This document shows positions 12,813 to 23,450 of a stretch of 64,000 nt of DNA, one piece after another. The notes under the pieces were generated by a model. The model was not told where the DNA came from. It saw nothing but the letters and a program-made list of their open reading frames with translations, and searched no databases. The position numbers were made by a program, and so were the translations under genes. This stretch comes from Lycorma delicatula (taxonomy: Eukaryota; Arthropoda; Insecta; Hemiptera; Fulgoridae), in NCBI RefSeq assembly GCF_047948215.1, contig NC_134467.1, forward strand, positions 33,314,520-33,378,519, written 5' to 3'. Position 1 is the stretch's first letter. Each line of letters opens with the position of its first letter.

Positions 12813-13901
12813 ATACAGCAAAAGAAATTTGAACAGATTGCAATGTACACAATAGGAATAAATACCAGCCAACACTTTAAAAAAAGTGATTTATTTCCAA
12901 ATAATCTTTTTTCAATATTTAGAAGAATTGTTATCTTCATAATTTTATTCCTCTTAATTGTTAATATCTTTTGAATCAGTCAATGCAAGAAATATTTTAT
13001 AAGAAAAAGTTCAGCAAGGTTATCATTTTTCATAAGATTTAATTGAAAATGCTAAGAAAAAATTTTCATGGCAATGTAGGAGTACATTTAAAAAAAATTA
13101 AAGCATTAATTACACAAATAAAAACTGCAATACACTTAAAAAATGTAAATTTGAGTTAACATTAATCATATAATTGCAAAGAAGGCACAATAATATATAC
13201 TCTTAACCTTACTTTTAATAACGATCACATAAGACAAAGAATTCTGATTGGTTGAAAAGGAAACATACAATTTTGAAACAGAAAACTTATGTTTAACGGT
13301 TAACCAAATGTATATTTTTAGGTATAAATTTTATAATTGATAAACAGTTTGAAACTATAAGCATATAGAGGTAAATGCTAGGTAGTTACATTAAGGAAAA
13401 AAATATTTTATAGGAACAAATTAATTTCCTCCACATGAACGAAAATCGGAGATATTCCTGTTTACTAATTTCTTCAAGTATTGTTATTAAAAACAATTGT
13501 TATTTTTATTTCCAAGACAAACAAAATGATTATCCAAGAATTAATACAGAAATAAATAAAATTTAAAAATATTCACTTGATACCCCACCAAAAAAAAAGC
13601 CGCAAGAATTTAATTGCAAAAAATAATTTTAATATAGTTTATAATATTTCTTTTAATCTCATTTCAGTTTGGTTGCTGTACCACAAAACTGAGAAAATAA
13701 TAGAATTTAAAAATTTTCATCAATTTTTTTACACCTTTTGATAAAAAGCTAATTGTAACACTATTTTCAGAATTAAGTGAAAAACTTTTTCTGTATTATT
13801 TCATTAGAATATTTTTTTAGCAGTAATTATTTGAATGAAACAATTAAAATATAACGCTTTTAAAAAACTGTCATAACAGTTAAATTAATCTAATCTTATC
13901 C
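12813..13901. other. AT-rich interval, nothing identified
   Basis: No coding or repeat feature recognised. Confidence 0.5.
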
Positions 13902-13909
13902 AGCTATGC

Positions 13910-14175
13910 CAGTGGTTCCCAGACTTTTCTGAGTTGCAACGCCCTTTCTGAGTCACGGTGCCCTTTTTCAATTAAAATTTTTCTATGGCTTCATACTCGT
14001 GTAAATAAAACTCGTGTAGCTTCATTATTTTTTTACTTCATTCCCATTACATAAATAATTATAAATGTCTTTGTTCAATTAATTATGTAGCTTTTACAAA
14101 AAATATTTTGCGGCACCCCTGTGAAGAGGTCGCAGTTCCCCCCTGTGCCCACAGCGCACAGTTTGGGAATCACTG
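13910..14175. mobile_element. hAT-type MITE with 8-bp TSD
   Basis: The termini CAGTGGTTCCCAGACTTTT and (reverse complement) CAGTGATTCCCAAACTG are the classic hAT CAGNGGTTCCCAAACT signature. Flanking 8-mers AGCTATGC (13902-13909) and GGCTATGC (14176-14183) match at 7 of 8, as expected for hAT. At 266 bp and without an ORF it is non-autonomous. Related ends occur at 42197-42462 and at the borders of the 33626-39899 element. Confidence 0.85.
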
Positions 14176-14239
14176 GGCTATGCTGATCAAGTTTTAAAAT
14201 TCATTGCTAACTCCTAAAATAGCAATATTTTTAATGGAA

Positions 14240-15125
14240 TTAAAAAAGCACAATCTGTGACCCATCCATCACAATTGACATACAGATGCCATCAACAAAA
14301 AGAAACAGCGAAACAAATCACAGATGGATACAGAATTCTAGCCAGAACCAGATACACAGACAAACATTAATGTAGCAGCCTAAGTACTAGCCACAACATA
14401 TAAAATTGTCAAAAACACAAATCCCTACTACAAATACATCTATACTTGAGAATACAAAATACAAACTATACTGAGATATCAACATTTATATGCGTAAAAC
14501 AATTTTTGTCAATAAACCAGATATCACCTTCTAATTCAAAAAATAAAAATACCCTATCTAATCAAAATTGGAATCCCCAATGACACAATCATTTTAACTA
14601 AATACACCGATAAGGTACCAAAATACACCAATCTAGCAATTGAAATAAAAATACTCTGGAAACAAGATCTAGAAAAAAGATCATCATCATCCCTTTCATT
14701 ATATCAGTCACGGACCTCACAACTTTCTTTTTTTTTCCTGTTTAGCCTTTAGAATTACTGTTCAGGTATTACTTCAGAGGATGATTATGAGTGTAAATGA
14801 ATTGTAGTCTTGTACAGTCTCAGTTCGACTATTCCTGAGATGTGTGGTTAATTGAAACCCAACCACCAAAAAAACAGTGGTATCCACAATCTAGTATTCA
14901 AATCCATATAAAAGTTACTAGGACTTGAATGCTGGAACTTTCAACTTCTAAATCAGCTGATTTTGGAAGACACATTCATCACTAGACCAACCTAGGCCTC
15001 CATCACTAGGCCATCACACCTAACACATTCACATCACACCTAGTACAGTTAGGACTCTATACACACCTACAGAGAGACTTCTAAAAATTAGTCAAATTCA
15101 AAACATGCAACACTGTCAGATCTTT
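14240..15125 (+). pseudogene. LINE reverse-transcriptase C-terminus, split by a SINE
   Basis: A decayed C-terminal segment of a non-LTR polyprotein reads on the plus strand. It contains blocks like IGIPNDTIILTKYTDKVPKY, then TNLAIEIKILWKQDLEK, then IIPFIISVTDLTT up to 14720. Past the SINE it resumes with LGLYTHLQRDF and a TCNTVRSFF-like block. These match the conserved tail of a common LINE group ('...EKISKY.DL.IEI...W', 'IPVVIS.TG'). Stops and shifts are frequent. The upstream RT core is absent, so this is a 5'-truncated, old copy. Clade not assigned. Confidence 0.55.
14724..14996 (-). mobile_element. SINE (family 1) inserted in a LINE tail
   Basis: Reads on the minus strand from CCTAGGTTGGTCTAGTGATG near 14996 to the AAACAGGAAAAAAAAAG tail near 14724. 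Moderately diverged. It separates two pieces of the same LINE C-terminal coding region, so it inserted after that LINE. Confidence 0.8.
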
Positions 15126-15584
15126 CTTTAATACAGAATCATAAGAGTGTACTGACTTGGCAGAGCCTGTCTGTGCAAATTAAGACTGCAGTCACACAAG
15201 CAACAATAAAAATATATTTTTTTTTATATGAATTCACCCTTGCTGCCCCAAACAGTGAATCGTTCTTTACCAGCCTAGACAGAATAATGGTAGGCAGCTG
15301 GAACACAGAGTAAATGAAGTACACAGCAGAATAGTCATATTACCTTGGTGTATTGTGGGACAAAGACATAAGTAATGAGGCATAACCAAACTGAAAAACC
15401 AAATTGAAATAAAAACTATGCTATCTAATTTTATATTTATAAATATGCTTCCTATGTGACATGTATGGTGATAATCATGCACATACCATTTTGACAACCT
15501 CTTTTTTAATGCTCATCATTTTCTACAAACCTCCAAAAATTTATTCAGTTCACAAAGTGAACTGAACAAATTTTTTTAACAGTT

Positions 15585-15880
15585 TTTTTAGATTTAATAG
15601 ATTAACCTTCTTACATCTTTTCATCAGTAAAAGGTCTGATTTTAGCCTGGCAAAGAAACGTTTGAAATCTGATCAAGTGGTTTGAGTACAATATATTTAC
15701 CATGTAGCCGTCAATAAAAATAAGTCCAGTTCCAAACAGCACTTTTTTTTCTGAAACTTATTATATTTAACAATTTCTGAAGATATTCTCTTGTAACTCC
15801 TGGTGGTATGGATTGTTGAAACTTATGCAGTAGCCATGAGAAGAAGCTTTCTTGAATGCATTTGGTTATCTGTTTTTTGG
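15585..15880 (-). other. Coding-like segment, unidentified
   Basis: On the minus strand an open frame gives SPKKQITKCIQESFFSWLLH, continuing KFQQSIPPGVTREYLQKLLN and IISFRKK. At an A8 run (about 15743-15750) the frame ends soon after (SAVWNWTYFY, stop). Shifting by one base lets it continue as VLFGTGLIFIDGYMVNILYS and on to a stop after about 27 more codons. An AG acceptor-like site preceded by pyrimidines lies at about 15871, and a weak donor (ATG|GTAAAT) near 15700. The amino-acid makeup is more protein-like than its surroundings. It may be an exon, a pseudogene or an unrecognised transposase remnant. Confidence 0.3.
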
Positions 15881-17228
15881 GAGAAAAACTAAAATCAGTT
15901 ATTTAATAAATAATTTATTTCTAGTATTCAAAAAAAAATATATTATTTATAAAAAAAATTAACCAGATTGGTTATATTGGAAGCAATATTACTCTATAAA
16001 TGGATTTTTAAATAATAATAATTAAAAAAAAAATATTATCTGTTTCTCGTTCAACGTGAATATGATAAATAATTCAACGTAATTATGTGCTGAAAATAAT
16101 TATTAACATATTCAAAATAATAATAATTAATTATAATCAAATAATAAAAATTAAAATTACTACAAATATTCTTTTTCTAGACGATTTTTAATTTTTGAAT
16201 TCGTCAGTAGATGGCATAGCATGTAACTTATGAAAAATAATTATTTGTTTTTGGCGGCGTAATCGGAAGGTACAATTAAAAATAATCTTTAACTGAGTCT
16301 TCTGAATTATGAATTACATTGTAGTAATTTTATATCTCATCGTATTTACCTTAACACTATTTATTGTATTTATGTTAAAATAATTAATATGGAATTTAAA
16401 CAACCTATTTTTTATTTTATAAACTTGTTTTATGAATTCGTTCTTAATTCATAGAAGAACAAATAAGTTATAGTTTAGAACAATTTATAATTGCATAAGC
16501 TTGCAATTATGAATAATTACGTTAAACAATAAATCATGATGAATAAAATAAATAAAAATATTTTAATATTATATAAAGTTTAAACATACTACAAATAATC
16601 TTTTATCATACAATTTTATAGTCTTTGAAATCTTCTATAGATAGCGTTGCTTGTGCAGTTCCAAATATAATTTGTTTTCGTAACGTGCAAACATTTATTA
16701 ATACTTTGAATTTCACCGACTAGTTATACATACAATGAAAACATTACTAACTAAAAAACCCAGAACATTTAATATACTAAAACTCGTGTGCTTGCAAAAA
16801 TTTTTTAAACGATGATACTGTAACGATAATTTACATCAAATTTGAATGAACACGAAAGGGTATCGGAGTAATATTTTAGAACAAAATCCTTATACTTGAG
16901 TTGAGTTTTAGAATTTTCAATAAGCTTTTCTTCTACTCTTGCCATTATGTTGGATTTTTGAAACATAGTGAAATCCCTGTAATTTTATTTTCAAAGGATT
17001 ATTTAAATATCCATTTTCACGACTAAAACCTTAGGCTATTAATACATAAAATTTTCCCGAAAACATTTAGTCACCTTTTCGTCCTCCCTTAAAGATGGAA
17101 TTTTTAAAAATTCTTTTTAATGGCTACGCCTACGTTATAAAAACAATGCATCCTCCAAATTTCATTTACCTAGGTTAAGCAGTTTAAGCTGTGGAATAAA
17201 TTAATCATTCAGTATACTTGGTTTTATA
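15881..17228. other. AT-rich interval, nothing identified
   Basis: No element ends or coding blocks recognised. Confidence 0.5.
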
Positions 17229-18584
17229 CAGAGTGTACCACGAAGTACTCCCAGGACTTTCATAACCTATTTTACCAGTAAAAATAATGGAAAAAGTTCA
17301 TATAAACATGTTCTAAAATTCTTCGTTTGTGAATTACAGGTAGTGAAAAATTTCGCTTGGATTTCACTGGTGAAATAAGGTCGTATTGAAATTTTTATGA
17401 TGTTAAGGAACAAAATGAATGGTTTCTTATGGTTTTTGATCTGAAAAAACTAATAAAATGGGTCTCAGAACGGTATCTGCAACAATATTTGAGAAATCTG
17501 GGGTAAAAGCCAATAAATTAAGATAAAAACCCTGTTTTTTAAGTTTGACGTAAAATAACTTCGTTAAACGGGCAATAAATATGTAAAACTTTTAAAAATA
17601 ACTTTTAGAAAATTTAATTTTGAATAGAATGGTTTAAGATAAGTTGAATAAAATTAAGTAAAATTAGAAAAATTCGAATTTTATTTAAAAACAGTAACTA
17701 GACCAAAGTACATTCATTATACGTACCAATTTATAATGTTCAGAAATAAGCGCGTAATTTTTAACACATTTCTTGGCACGCTTCTGTACTGTTTTTGTTG
17801 TTATTTTTAATTCTTCAGGGCTATCAGCCCTGAAAAACTAAAACGTTCTCAACCAAATCCATAATGTGAACAAATAATTCCTCACGAAAATGTATCATTG
17901 TTTTGTATTTAATACTTTTCATCAATCCCCAGACTCAAAAATCTAAAGATATTAGATCAGGCGATGTTTGTACCCAGGAATATGGAATTCAATGACCGAT
18001 TCATTTCTCAGGGAAATTATGATTTAATTGAGTGGAAACAGCTCGAAAGAAGTGGGCTGGCGCACCACCGTGTGGAAATAAATTTTGCATTTCAGCGCTA
18101 GAGGAATTTTTTTTAAGAGGTGGAGGAACCTCATTTAAGGGCGCCTAAGCAGTGTCGGGTTCGCTAACAGGTTCCGCCAGTTATAATCAAGGGCGTATGT
18201 ATACCTGCGCACTACCGACTAAACCTCCACCCCTGGCTTCTCCCTTTTTGGGACTGCTTATAAAAACATTTCATCAGAAGAAGAGGGAACCGCTCACACA
18301 CCACAGTCATAACAATCCAATATTGTCACACACCACACAAACAACACTACTGGAAGCAACACATACAGCACGTCAAATACATACGCCGACAACAGTAACA
18401 CATAAGAACCTGCAGAAAACAGGACACGCTATAACATCCACAACTCCTAAGCGTTACACACCCACACAGCCGTCAAGACAGAAATCTTAAATAGATTTCA
18501 TCATTATCAGACCCACGAGCAGAGTGTCTCCGGCCTCATCGCATCCAGGCAACCCCCACACGTACGGGGGGCCTCCCTAGGCAC

Positions 18585-19365
18585 TCAGCCGAGGACCTGT
18601 CCGCCCCCGCGCCATCCGGCGGGGGACTTCTCATATAATTGGAGCTTCTTCATGACCATCCTGATGAATCTTTCCACAGTCTTCCACTGAGCCTCACCTT
18701 GTAATAGGACTCGTAGGGTATCTTCAGGGTGAAACATGTGGTCACGTCTCAGGCTGCTGAGATTCTCTGTACGCTCTATGGCGAATCGCGGGCACAAAAA
18801 GAAAACACGTTGGGGGATCTCTTCTATCTCGCACTCCGGACAATTTTCAGATTGATCGAGCCCGAATCTATAAAAATAAGACTTGAATCCCCCATGACCC
18901 TCCAGGAATTTCGTTAACTCAAAACTCAGCGTGCCATGGGTCCTCCCCGGCACCACGACCTGATGTCCCCAATAAGGCGGTGGGTCCACCTATCCTTCGT
19001 ACCCCGTTCCCACCACTTCTGCCATGTTTGTGCAATCTCTTCTTCTAGTTCTTCAGCGGAACTTTTCCTTTCCTCTAATGGGAGTGTTCTCTGTTCCCTA
19101 GTTCTGCTACGCCGCATTATCATCGAGTCTAGAGGCGGGAATCCAGCAATCACCTCAACTGCCTCCCTGGACATCGTCCTATAGGCGGCCGCTACTTTGA
19201 TGCAACACCTCGTATGGATGGATTCCAATTTACACCTGTACTTTCTTTTTCCTGTTTAGCCTCCGGTAAGTGGGTTTACCCCTGTACTTGGCAAATCTAA
19301 CAACGCCTGCCCATAACTTGGCGCTATATAGCAGGGCTGAATAGACCACACCAATAAGCAATTAT
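18585..19365 (-). pseudogene. R1-clade reverse transcriptase, C-terminal end
   Basis: Successive blocks on the minus strand: LLIGVVYSALLYSAKLWAGV and VRFAKYRG (about 19356-19280); after the SINE stub KLESIHTRCCIKVAAAYRTM, then SREAVEVIAGFPPLDSMI; then TWQKWWERGTKDRWTHRLIG. After a frameshift near 18945 it continues FELTKFLEGHGGFKSYFYRF and a zinc-knuckle-like CPEC...CPRF in which the usual His is replaced. This order (Y+T.SR.A..VIAG.PPL, then RWTHRLI, then the GHG block) is characteristic of R1-clade LINEs that end in a CCHC motif. The reverse-transcriptase core is missing through 5' truncation. One frameshift plus the SINE insertion inactivate what is left. Confidence 0.75.
19244..19274 (-). 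mobile_element. 31-bp SINE stub with 15-bp TSD
   Basis: Only the last ~31 bases of SINE family 1 are present (TTTCCTGTTTAGCCTCCGGT as its plus-strand core). Flanking 15-mers TTTACACCTGTACTT (19229-19243) and TTTACCCCTGTACTT (19275-19289) differ at one base. Deleting the stub plus one TSD copy restores the R1 reading frame through FAKYRG-KLESIHTRCC. It is thus a real, extremely 5'-truncated retroposition event. Confidence 0.8.
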
Positions 19366-19732
19366 CATTTCTATTCTAGAAAAATATCTTGAAGCAGCTG
19401 TAATTATTCTTGAAGAAAGTGCAAATAAACCTCAGAATTTGACTGGCCAGGTAATATGAACGGTCCAAACAACTGATGATGAAGAAGGCCACACCATATA
19501 TTAATAGTAATTCCGTGTTGAAAATCACCGTTTCGTAAGGATTCTGCCCGTATATGCCCATAACTTAAGTTATTGAAGCCATTTCAGCTAAAATTTGTTT
19601 CGTTGGTAAACAAATTATACTTGTAGAATTGTCGATTTTTCTTCCACCAGTTGCAGAACTAAAAGTTAAGCGAATCGTCAACTGGGTGTAGATGATGAAC
19701 TGGTTGTTTATGTCGAGGATAAAACTAGTTTT

Positions 19733-20072
19733 AGTTTTTCGAACATGGCACCGTTTGGTATAATAACTATTATATATAATAAAAAAAAAAACAGCTTACC
19801 AAATTCCAGTTTAATTTTTTCGAGCGCTTTTGACTATTCTGCCATCTTCAATTGGAATATAATTATGATTAAATTATAAAACTACCATAATTGAATTTTA
19901 TTTCGTAATTTTCTTATTCAACATTTTAAGTCTAAGTGACTACGACCGTATCATATAATAGTTTTATAATTTTAATCATAATTATATTCCTCTTGAAGAT
20001 GGCAAAATAGCCGAAAGCGCACGAAAACATTAATTTGGAATTTGGTAAGCTGATTTTAAAAAAAAATATATA
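19733..20072. mobile_element. 340-bp hairpin element with 14-bp TSD
   Basis: Perfect 14-bp direct repeats ATAAAACTAGTTTT lie at 19719-19732 and 20073-20086. Between them is a long imperfect hairpin: arm 19792-19884 (starts CAGCTTACCAAATTCCAGTT) pairs with 19959-20052, leaving a loop of about 74 bases. Removing the insert plus one TSD rejoins the surrounding transposase reading frame (RTLKQN-FYPRHKQPVHHLHP). TSD length is more like retroposition or a class with long TSDs than the TA of mariner-type elements. Family unknown. Confidence 0.8.
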
Positions 20073-20599
20073 ATAAAACTAGTTTTGTTTAAGTGTCCTC
20101 CAAACTATCGAAAGCGAAACTGTGACCGCTTAGAAAGACGAGGATACTGATGCATGGACTGCGCTAAACTGTATTAATAATAATTTCAACAATAACGGCG
20201 TCGTGTTGGACAGATCGTTCGTAACTAGTAAAAAAATACTACTAGATATTGAACCTGTTTACCGAAGATTGCAGAACGCATTGACGTGTTTGGTAATGTA
20301 TAAGAAGTTTTAAAATGAAATTACAGAGCCATCAGTAATATTATTAACAAATGATCTGAAGTAATATAATCTATCTTGTTCTATGTTTTATGTTGTATTT
20401 TTGTCTTATATGTTTCCTCCATAGATATTCAATGCTGGATCTTTCATATTTATTTGTTATATATACTACTTTTTAGTAAACTGGATTTGTGCAGAATAAA
20501 ACTTTTCGATTGATCTGCTTGCACAGTTTATCCCCATAATTCTAAAATGGTTGTTTAGGGACACTTGTAGGACGAAAGTTTTATTCAGATTTACGGGGA

Positions 20600-20728
20600 T
20601 CAACTGTTGTGATTATTAGCCCAATGGAAATTTGTAGAGTATCAAAAATGCCCACGCCTAAGCGGAATTCGAACCTGGGACCTCCGGATGAAAGGTCCAG
20701 ACGCTACCACTCCATCACGGAGATATCA
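20600..20728 (-). mobile_element. tRNA-derived SINE (family 2)
   Basis: On the minus strand, GATGGAGTGGTAGCGTCTGG (A-box region) is followed by CCAGGTTCGAATTCC (B box), then a non-tRNA body starting TAGGCGTGGGCATTTTTGAT. The head could mimic a tRNA gene, but the acceptor stem does not close and the body continues past it, so SINE is the better call. Confidence 0.65.
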
Positions 20729-20870
20729 CCATTATCTCCGTAAAAGAGTAGAGGTCCTGAAATGTACTTGCCCTTCTCGTCTAGCCAGGGAACTCTGTTC
20801 CCCATGGACCCTTGTTGTTCATTAAACTCATACTTGTAAAAATACTACTGATAAATAATAATTAAAACCT

Positions 20871-21097
20871 TTCTTTTTCCTATTTAGCCTCCGGGAATTA
20901 TCTTTCAGATAATATTTCAGAGGATGAATTACGATGATATGTATGAGTGTATATTCTTGTATAGTCTCAGTTCGACCATTCCTGAAATGTGTGGTTAATT
21001 GAAACCCAACCACCAAAGAACACCGGTATCCACGATCAAATCATTATGAGCAGTGTAAAAACAACCGACTTTACTAGGATTTGAACTTTAGAACTCA
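20871..21097 (-). mobile_element. SINE (family 1), head truncated
   Basis: Tail (TTCTTTTTCCTATTTAGCCT on plus) and body are well conserved up to TTTACTAGGATTTGAAC; the tRNA-like head is missing. No clear TSD. Confidence 0.75.
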
Positions 21098-21129
21098 TGA
21101 AAATATTAATATTGAATTGAAAATCTAAT

Positions 21130-21575
21130 CTATACTAGTTACCTGATGATAATTTTTTAGTTCACTGACCTCTTCGCAACATACTCTCGCTTCAATCTAG
21201 TATAATAACTCCTCTCTTAGAACTCTCTCGCAGACTGTCCTTGCAGACTGATTTCAACTGATTTTCCCCGGAGTATTTATACTCCTATCTTCTTTACCTG
21301 CAGGACTGGACTCAACTTGAAAAGTGAGAATGATCATCCACCCTCACACGGTCCCTTGAAATTCCTACCCTAATCCGGTAACTCTTCTCACGGAACAACA
21401 TCTGTTTAGGTATGTCAGTAGGCAGTATTACAAAGTATGATTGTAAAACGGGCCCGTTAGTTTTACCAAATGACTTTCTTTTAGCCCCTTTTTTGGATTC
21501 CACCCATTATCATATATCCTACTACTTTCTTCTTAATTGGCAGGAGCAACCGTTATACCGGTTTTGTTACAATAT
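21130..21575 (-). other. Possible solo LTR
   Basis: On the minus strand the segment begins TGTAACAAAACCGG near 21573, a start typical of Gypsy/BEL-type LTRs. It is distinctly less AT-rich than its flanks. A TATA-like AGTATAAATACTCC at about 21270-21285 sits inside an inverted repeat (GGAGTAT/ATACTCC). Downstream is a GAGAGAGTT-type transcribed region. The 3' boundary and a 5-bp TSD are not certain, and no gag/pol is present. It could instead be a promoter of another element. Confidence 0.35.
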
Positions 21576-22514
21576 GATAAAATAGTTAATTATTACAGAA
21601 CAATTACAGCATCGTACATAATAAATGGAATTAGGGGCCTCTCAATAATTAATTAATTTATTTATTCTAATTGAATTAAATACAATAATTGAGTAAAGTT
21701 TAATTTACAAAATACATTAGTATATGAAATAGTAATGCTCCTTTTAAATATAGCCTGGAGGATTTCAGTCATTAAGAAAATGTTTATTATACTGCTTACT
21801 TACTTACTTAACCTGATTTAGTAGTTAAAGTAGTCCATTTATATCACAATCTGCATAGGGATTAAAATCTGCCTCAGGAAATTTAATAAAATTACATGTA
21901 AAACCATTTTACTTAAAAGTAAAATTTCTAATACACTTTTTCCAATGTTATTTATTAATTTTCATAAAAAATTTATGATTATTTTTTAATTTTGTCTGTT
22001 AACACTTTGCATATACAAATACTAACATTACAAATGATATGGCAAAAATTATATATTTGTGATTTTTTTTCTTACAAAAAAAATCCTTGTTTACTGGCAC
22101 GCGCGCGCGCGTGTGTAGAGTATTTCATTTAAATCGCCCCAGGCAATTTTGTCGTAAACTACGCACAATACAAAAATTTGACCAAAACAAAAGTTACTCA
22201 GATTGGAGGGAATCAAGATTTGACCTTGATCTTACGATCTTTTTCAAATGGAATGACCTATTTTTAACCCTACCGATGAAAAAAGCAGAATATTTTTCGT
22301 TAAAATATATGGTCAAACATATGATCTTGGACTTTTTTTAAAAGTCAAAAACTTGTAGAGAATTTAATTGTGGGAAAATTAATAATGTAAATATAGCAAA
22401 AAAAAAAAAAAAAAAAACTATAAAAAACGGTTTTTTATTGAAGAAAAATAGGGGAAAAATAGAAAATCGTATTATTCTTTCTATACCTATAAACATACAT
22501 TTAAAAACAAAAAA
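21576..22514. other. AT-rich interval, nothing identified
   Basis: No recognisable genes. There is a short (CG)n patch near 22100 and an A-run near 22400. Confidence 0.5.
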
Positions 22515-23010
22515 AAAACCTTTTTGGCGGAGGTAGATTTCACCGGTGCTAAGTAGGGGATAAAAAGCTTTCCACCTTAAAGTCAAAATCCGACAATGGT
22601 TGCATGTGAAAAATTGTTTTACATGTTTAGCATACGACAAGCTCCATTTTTTATAATTCCAATATTTTGGTAACTCCTTGCCGTAAGGGTTGGTCATATA
22701 AAAAATTGTTTTAAACAAAAGTATAGAGGTTTAACGACCACTTTAAACCGATTCGATACTGTGCCAATTAAGGGAGTAATGATTTTTTTTTGTCTTCGAA
22801 ACCAAATTTTTCCTACTCCTGGGCCAATGGTTGGTGATATCAGAAAACTTTGCATAGTTAAGTTTTAGGCTCTTACCCAAAGAATAGTAGAAACTTTAAA
22901 CGAATTCGATATTTTACCTAATAAGAAATTAATAATGATATTTTGTTTTTATGAAAAAGCCTCCCGTTTTTACCTCCATGGTCCGATTTTGGCCGTTAAC
23001 AAACTCGATC
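22515..23010 (+). repeat. Dispersed repeat C, copy 2
   Basis: Collinear with 7381-7960 (GGTAGATTTCACCGGTGCTA, AGCATACGACAAGCTCC, CTGGGCCAATGGTTGGTGAT, CCATGGTCCGATTTTGG). Ends against a long T-run at 23017-23052. Confidence 0.75.
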
Positions 23011-23054
<44 letters not shown>

Positions 23055-23204
23055 GGCGAAAAACGGTGGAACGTTATCATCGCCCGGATTTTTCATTTTA
23101 TTTTTTATCTTATTTATTTTTTTTTTTTTTTAATAAATATATAAATAAAAGTAATTAAAGCTGTTAGATAAAATTAAAATTTAAAAGTACTATCACAGGA
23201 ATCA

Positions 23205-23389
23205 AAATCCGGAATGGGTGTAAAAGGCCCATTCTCGGATTACAAAAACACTAAAAAAAAACACTAACATGTAACTTAAAACTACATTAAAGACTAACAT
23301 ATTAAAAATAAATAAAACTTAAAACTATTATGTTTAAAGTCTTACAGCTAATATCACAGACGAATTTGTAAAACATAAAAAAAATATGA

Positions 23390-23450
<61 letters not shown>

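Larger units (their letters stand above)
18107..19375 (-). mobile_element. R1-like LINE, 5'-truncated, nested
   Basis: Minus-strand element with a poly-A tail (T-run 18107-18114), a GC-richer 3' UTR (18115-18584) and the 3' end of the reverse-transcriptase ORF. Weak TSD candidates are CTAGAGGAA (18098) and CTAGAAAAA (19376), 7 of 9 identical. The 3' UTR resembles that of the other R1-like piece at 34727-35440 (shared CCTGCGC/CCCGCGC, ACTGACTAAA-type block). It interrupts the transposase of the host IS630-like element. Confidence 0.7.
17720..20260 (-). pseudogene. IS630-like transposase in three pieces
   Basis: Read on the minus strand. Piece 1 (about 20260-20087) has the DNA-binding end with CIS...R.LSKRSQ and VWRTLKQN. 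Piece 2 (19718-19376) continues FYPRHKQPVHHLHPVDDSLN and NLFTNETNF (first catalytic site, Asp replaced by Asn), then ITINIWCGLLHHQLFGPFIL. Piece 3 (about 18100-17720) has FQHGGAPAHFFRAVSTQL, where GG replaces the DG carrying the second Asp. It also has a decayed SPDLISLDF.VWGLMKSIKY block with the third Asp. Two of three catalytic residues are lost and there are several stops, so it is inactive. The order and content match the common insect family with MWFQ-DGAPAH and TPLDFFLWG blocks. Confidence 0.65.
17229..20567 (-). mobile_element. IS630/mariner-like transposon, nested-interrupted
   Basis: The left end CAGAGTGTACCACGAAGTAC is preceded by TA (17227-17228). The right end is probably CAAGTGTCCCTAAAC (reverse complement, ending 20567) next to TA, but this is uncertain. 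In between, on the minus strand, lie a single transposase gene in pieces and a 3' non-coding arm (17229-17700). That arm is the same sequence as the arms of the fold-back elements at 33687, 46405 and 58269. Removing the R1-like LINE (18107-19375) and the 340-bp hairpin insertion (19733-20072) rejoins the transposase in the right order. Confidence 0.6.

Noticed and set aside
18152..18490. 112-codon Thr/Pro/His-rich plus-strand frame
   Set aside because: It is antisense to the 3' UTR of the minus-strand R1-like LINE.
22338..22718. 126-codon minus-strand frame with a long Phe run
   Set aside because: Translation of A/T homopolymers and repeat C; no motif.
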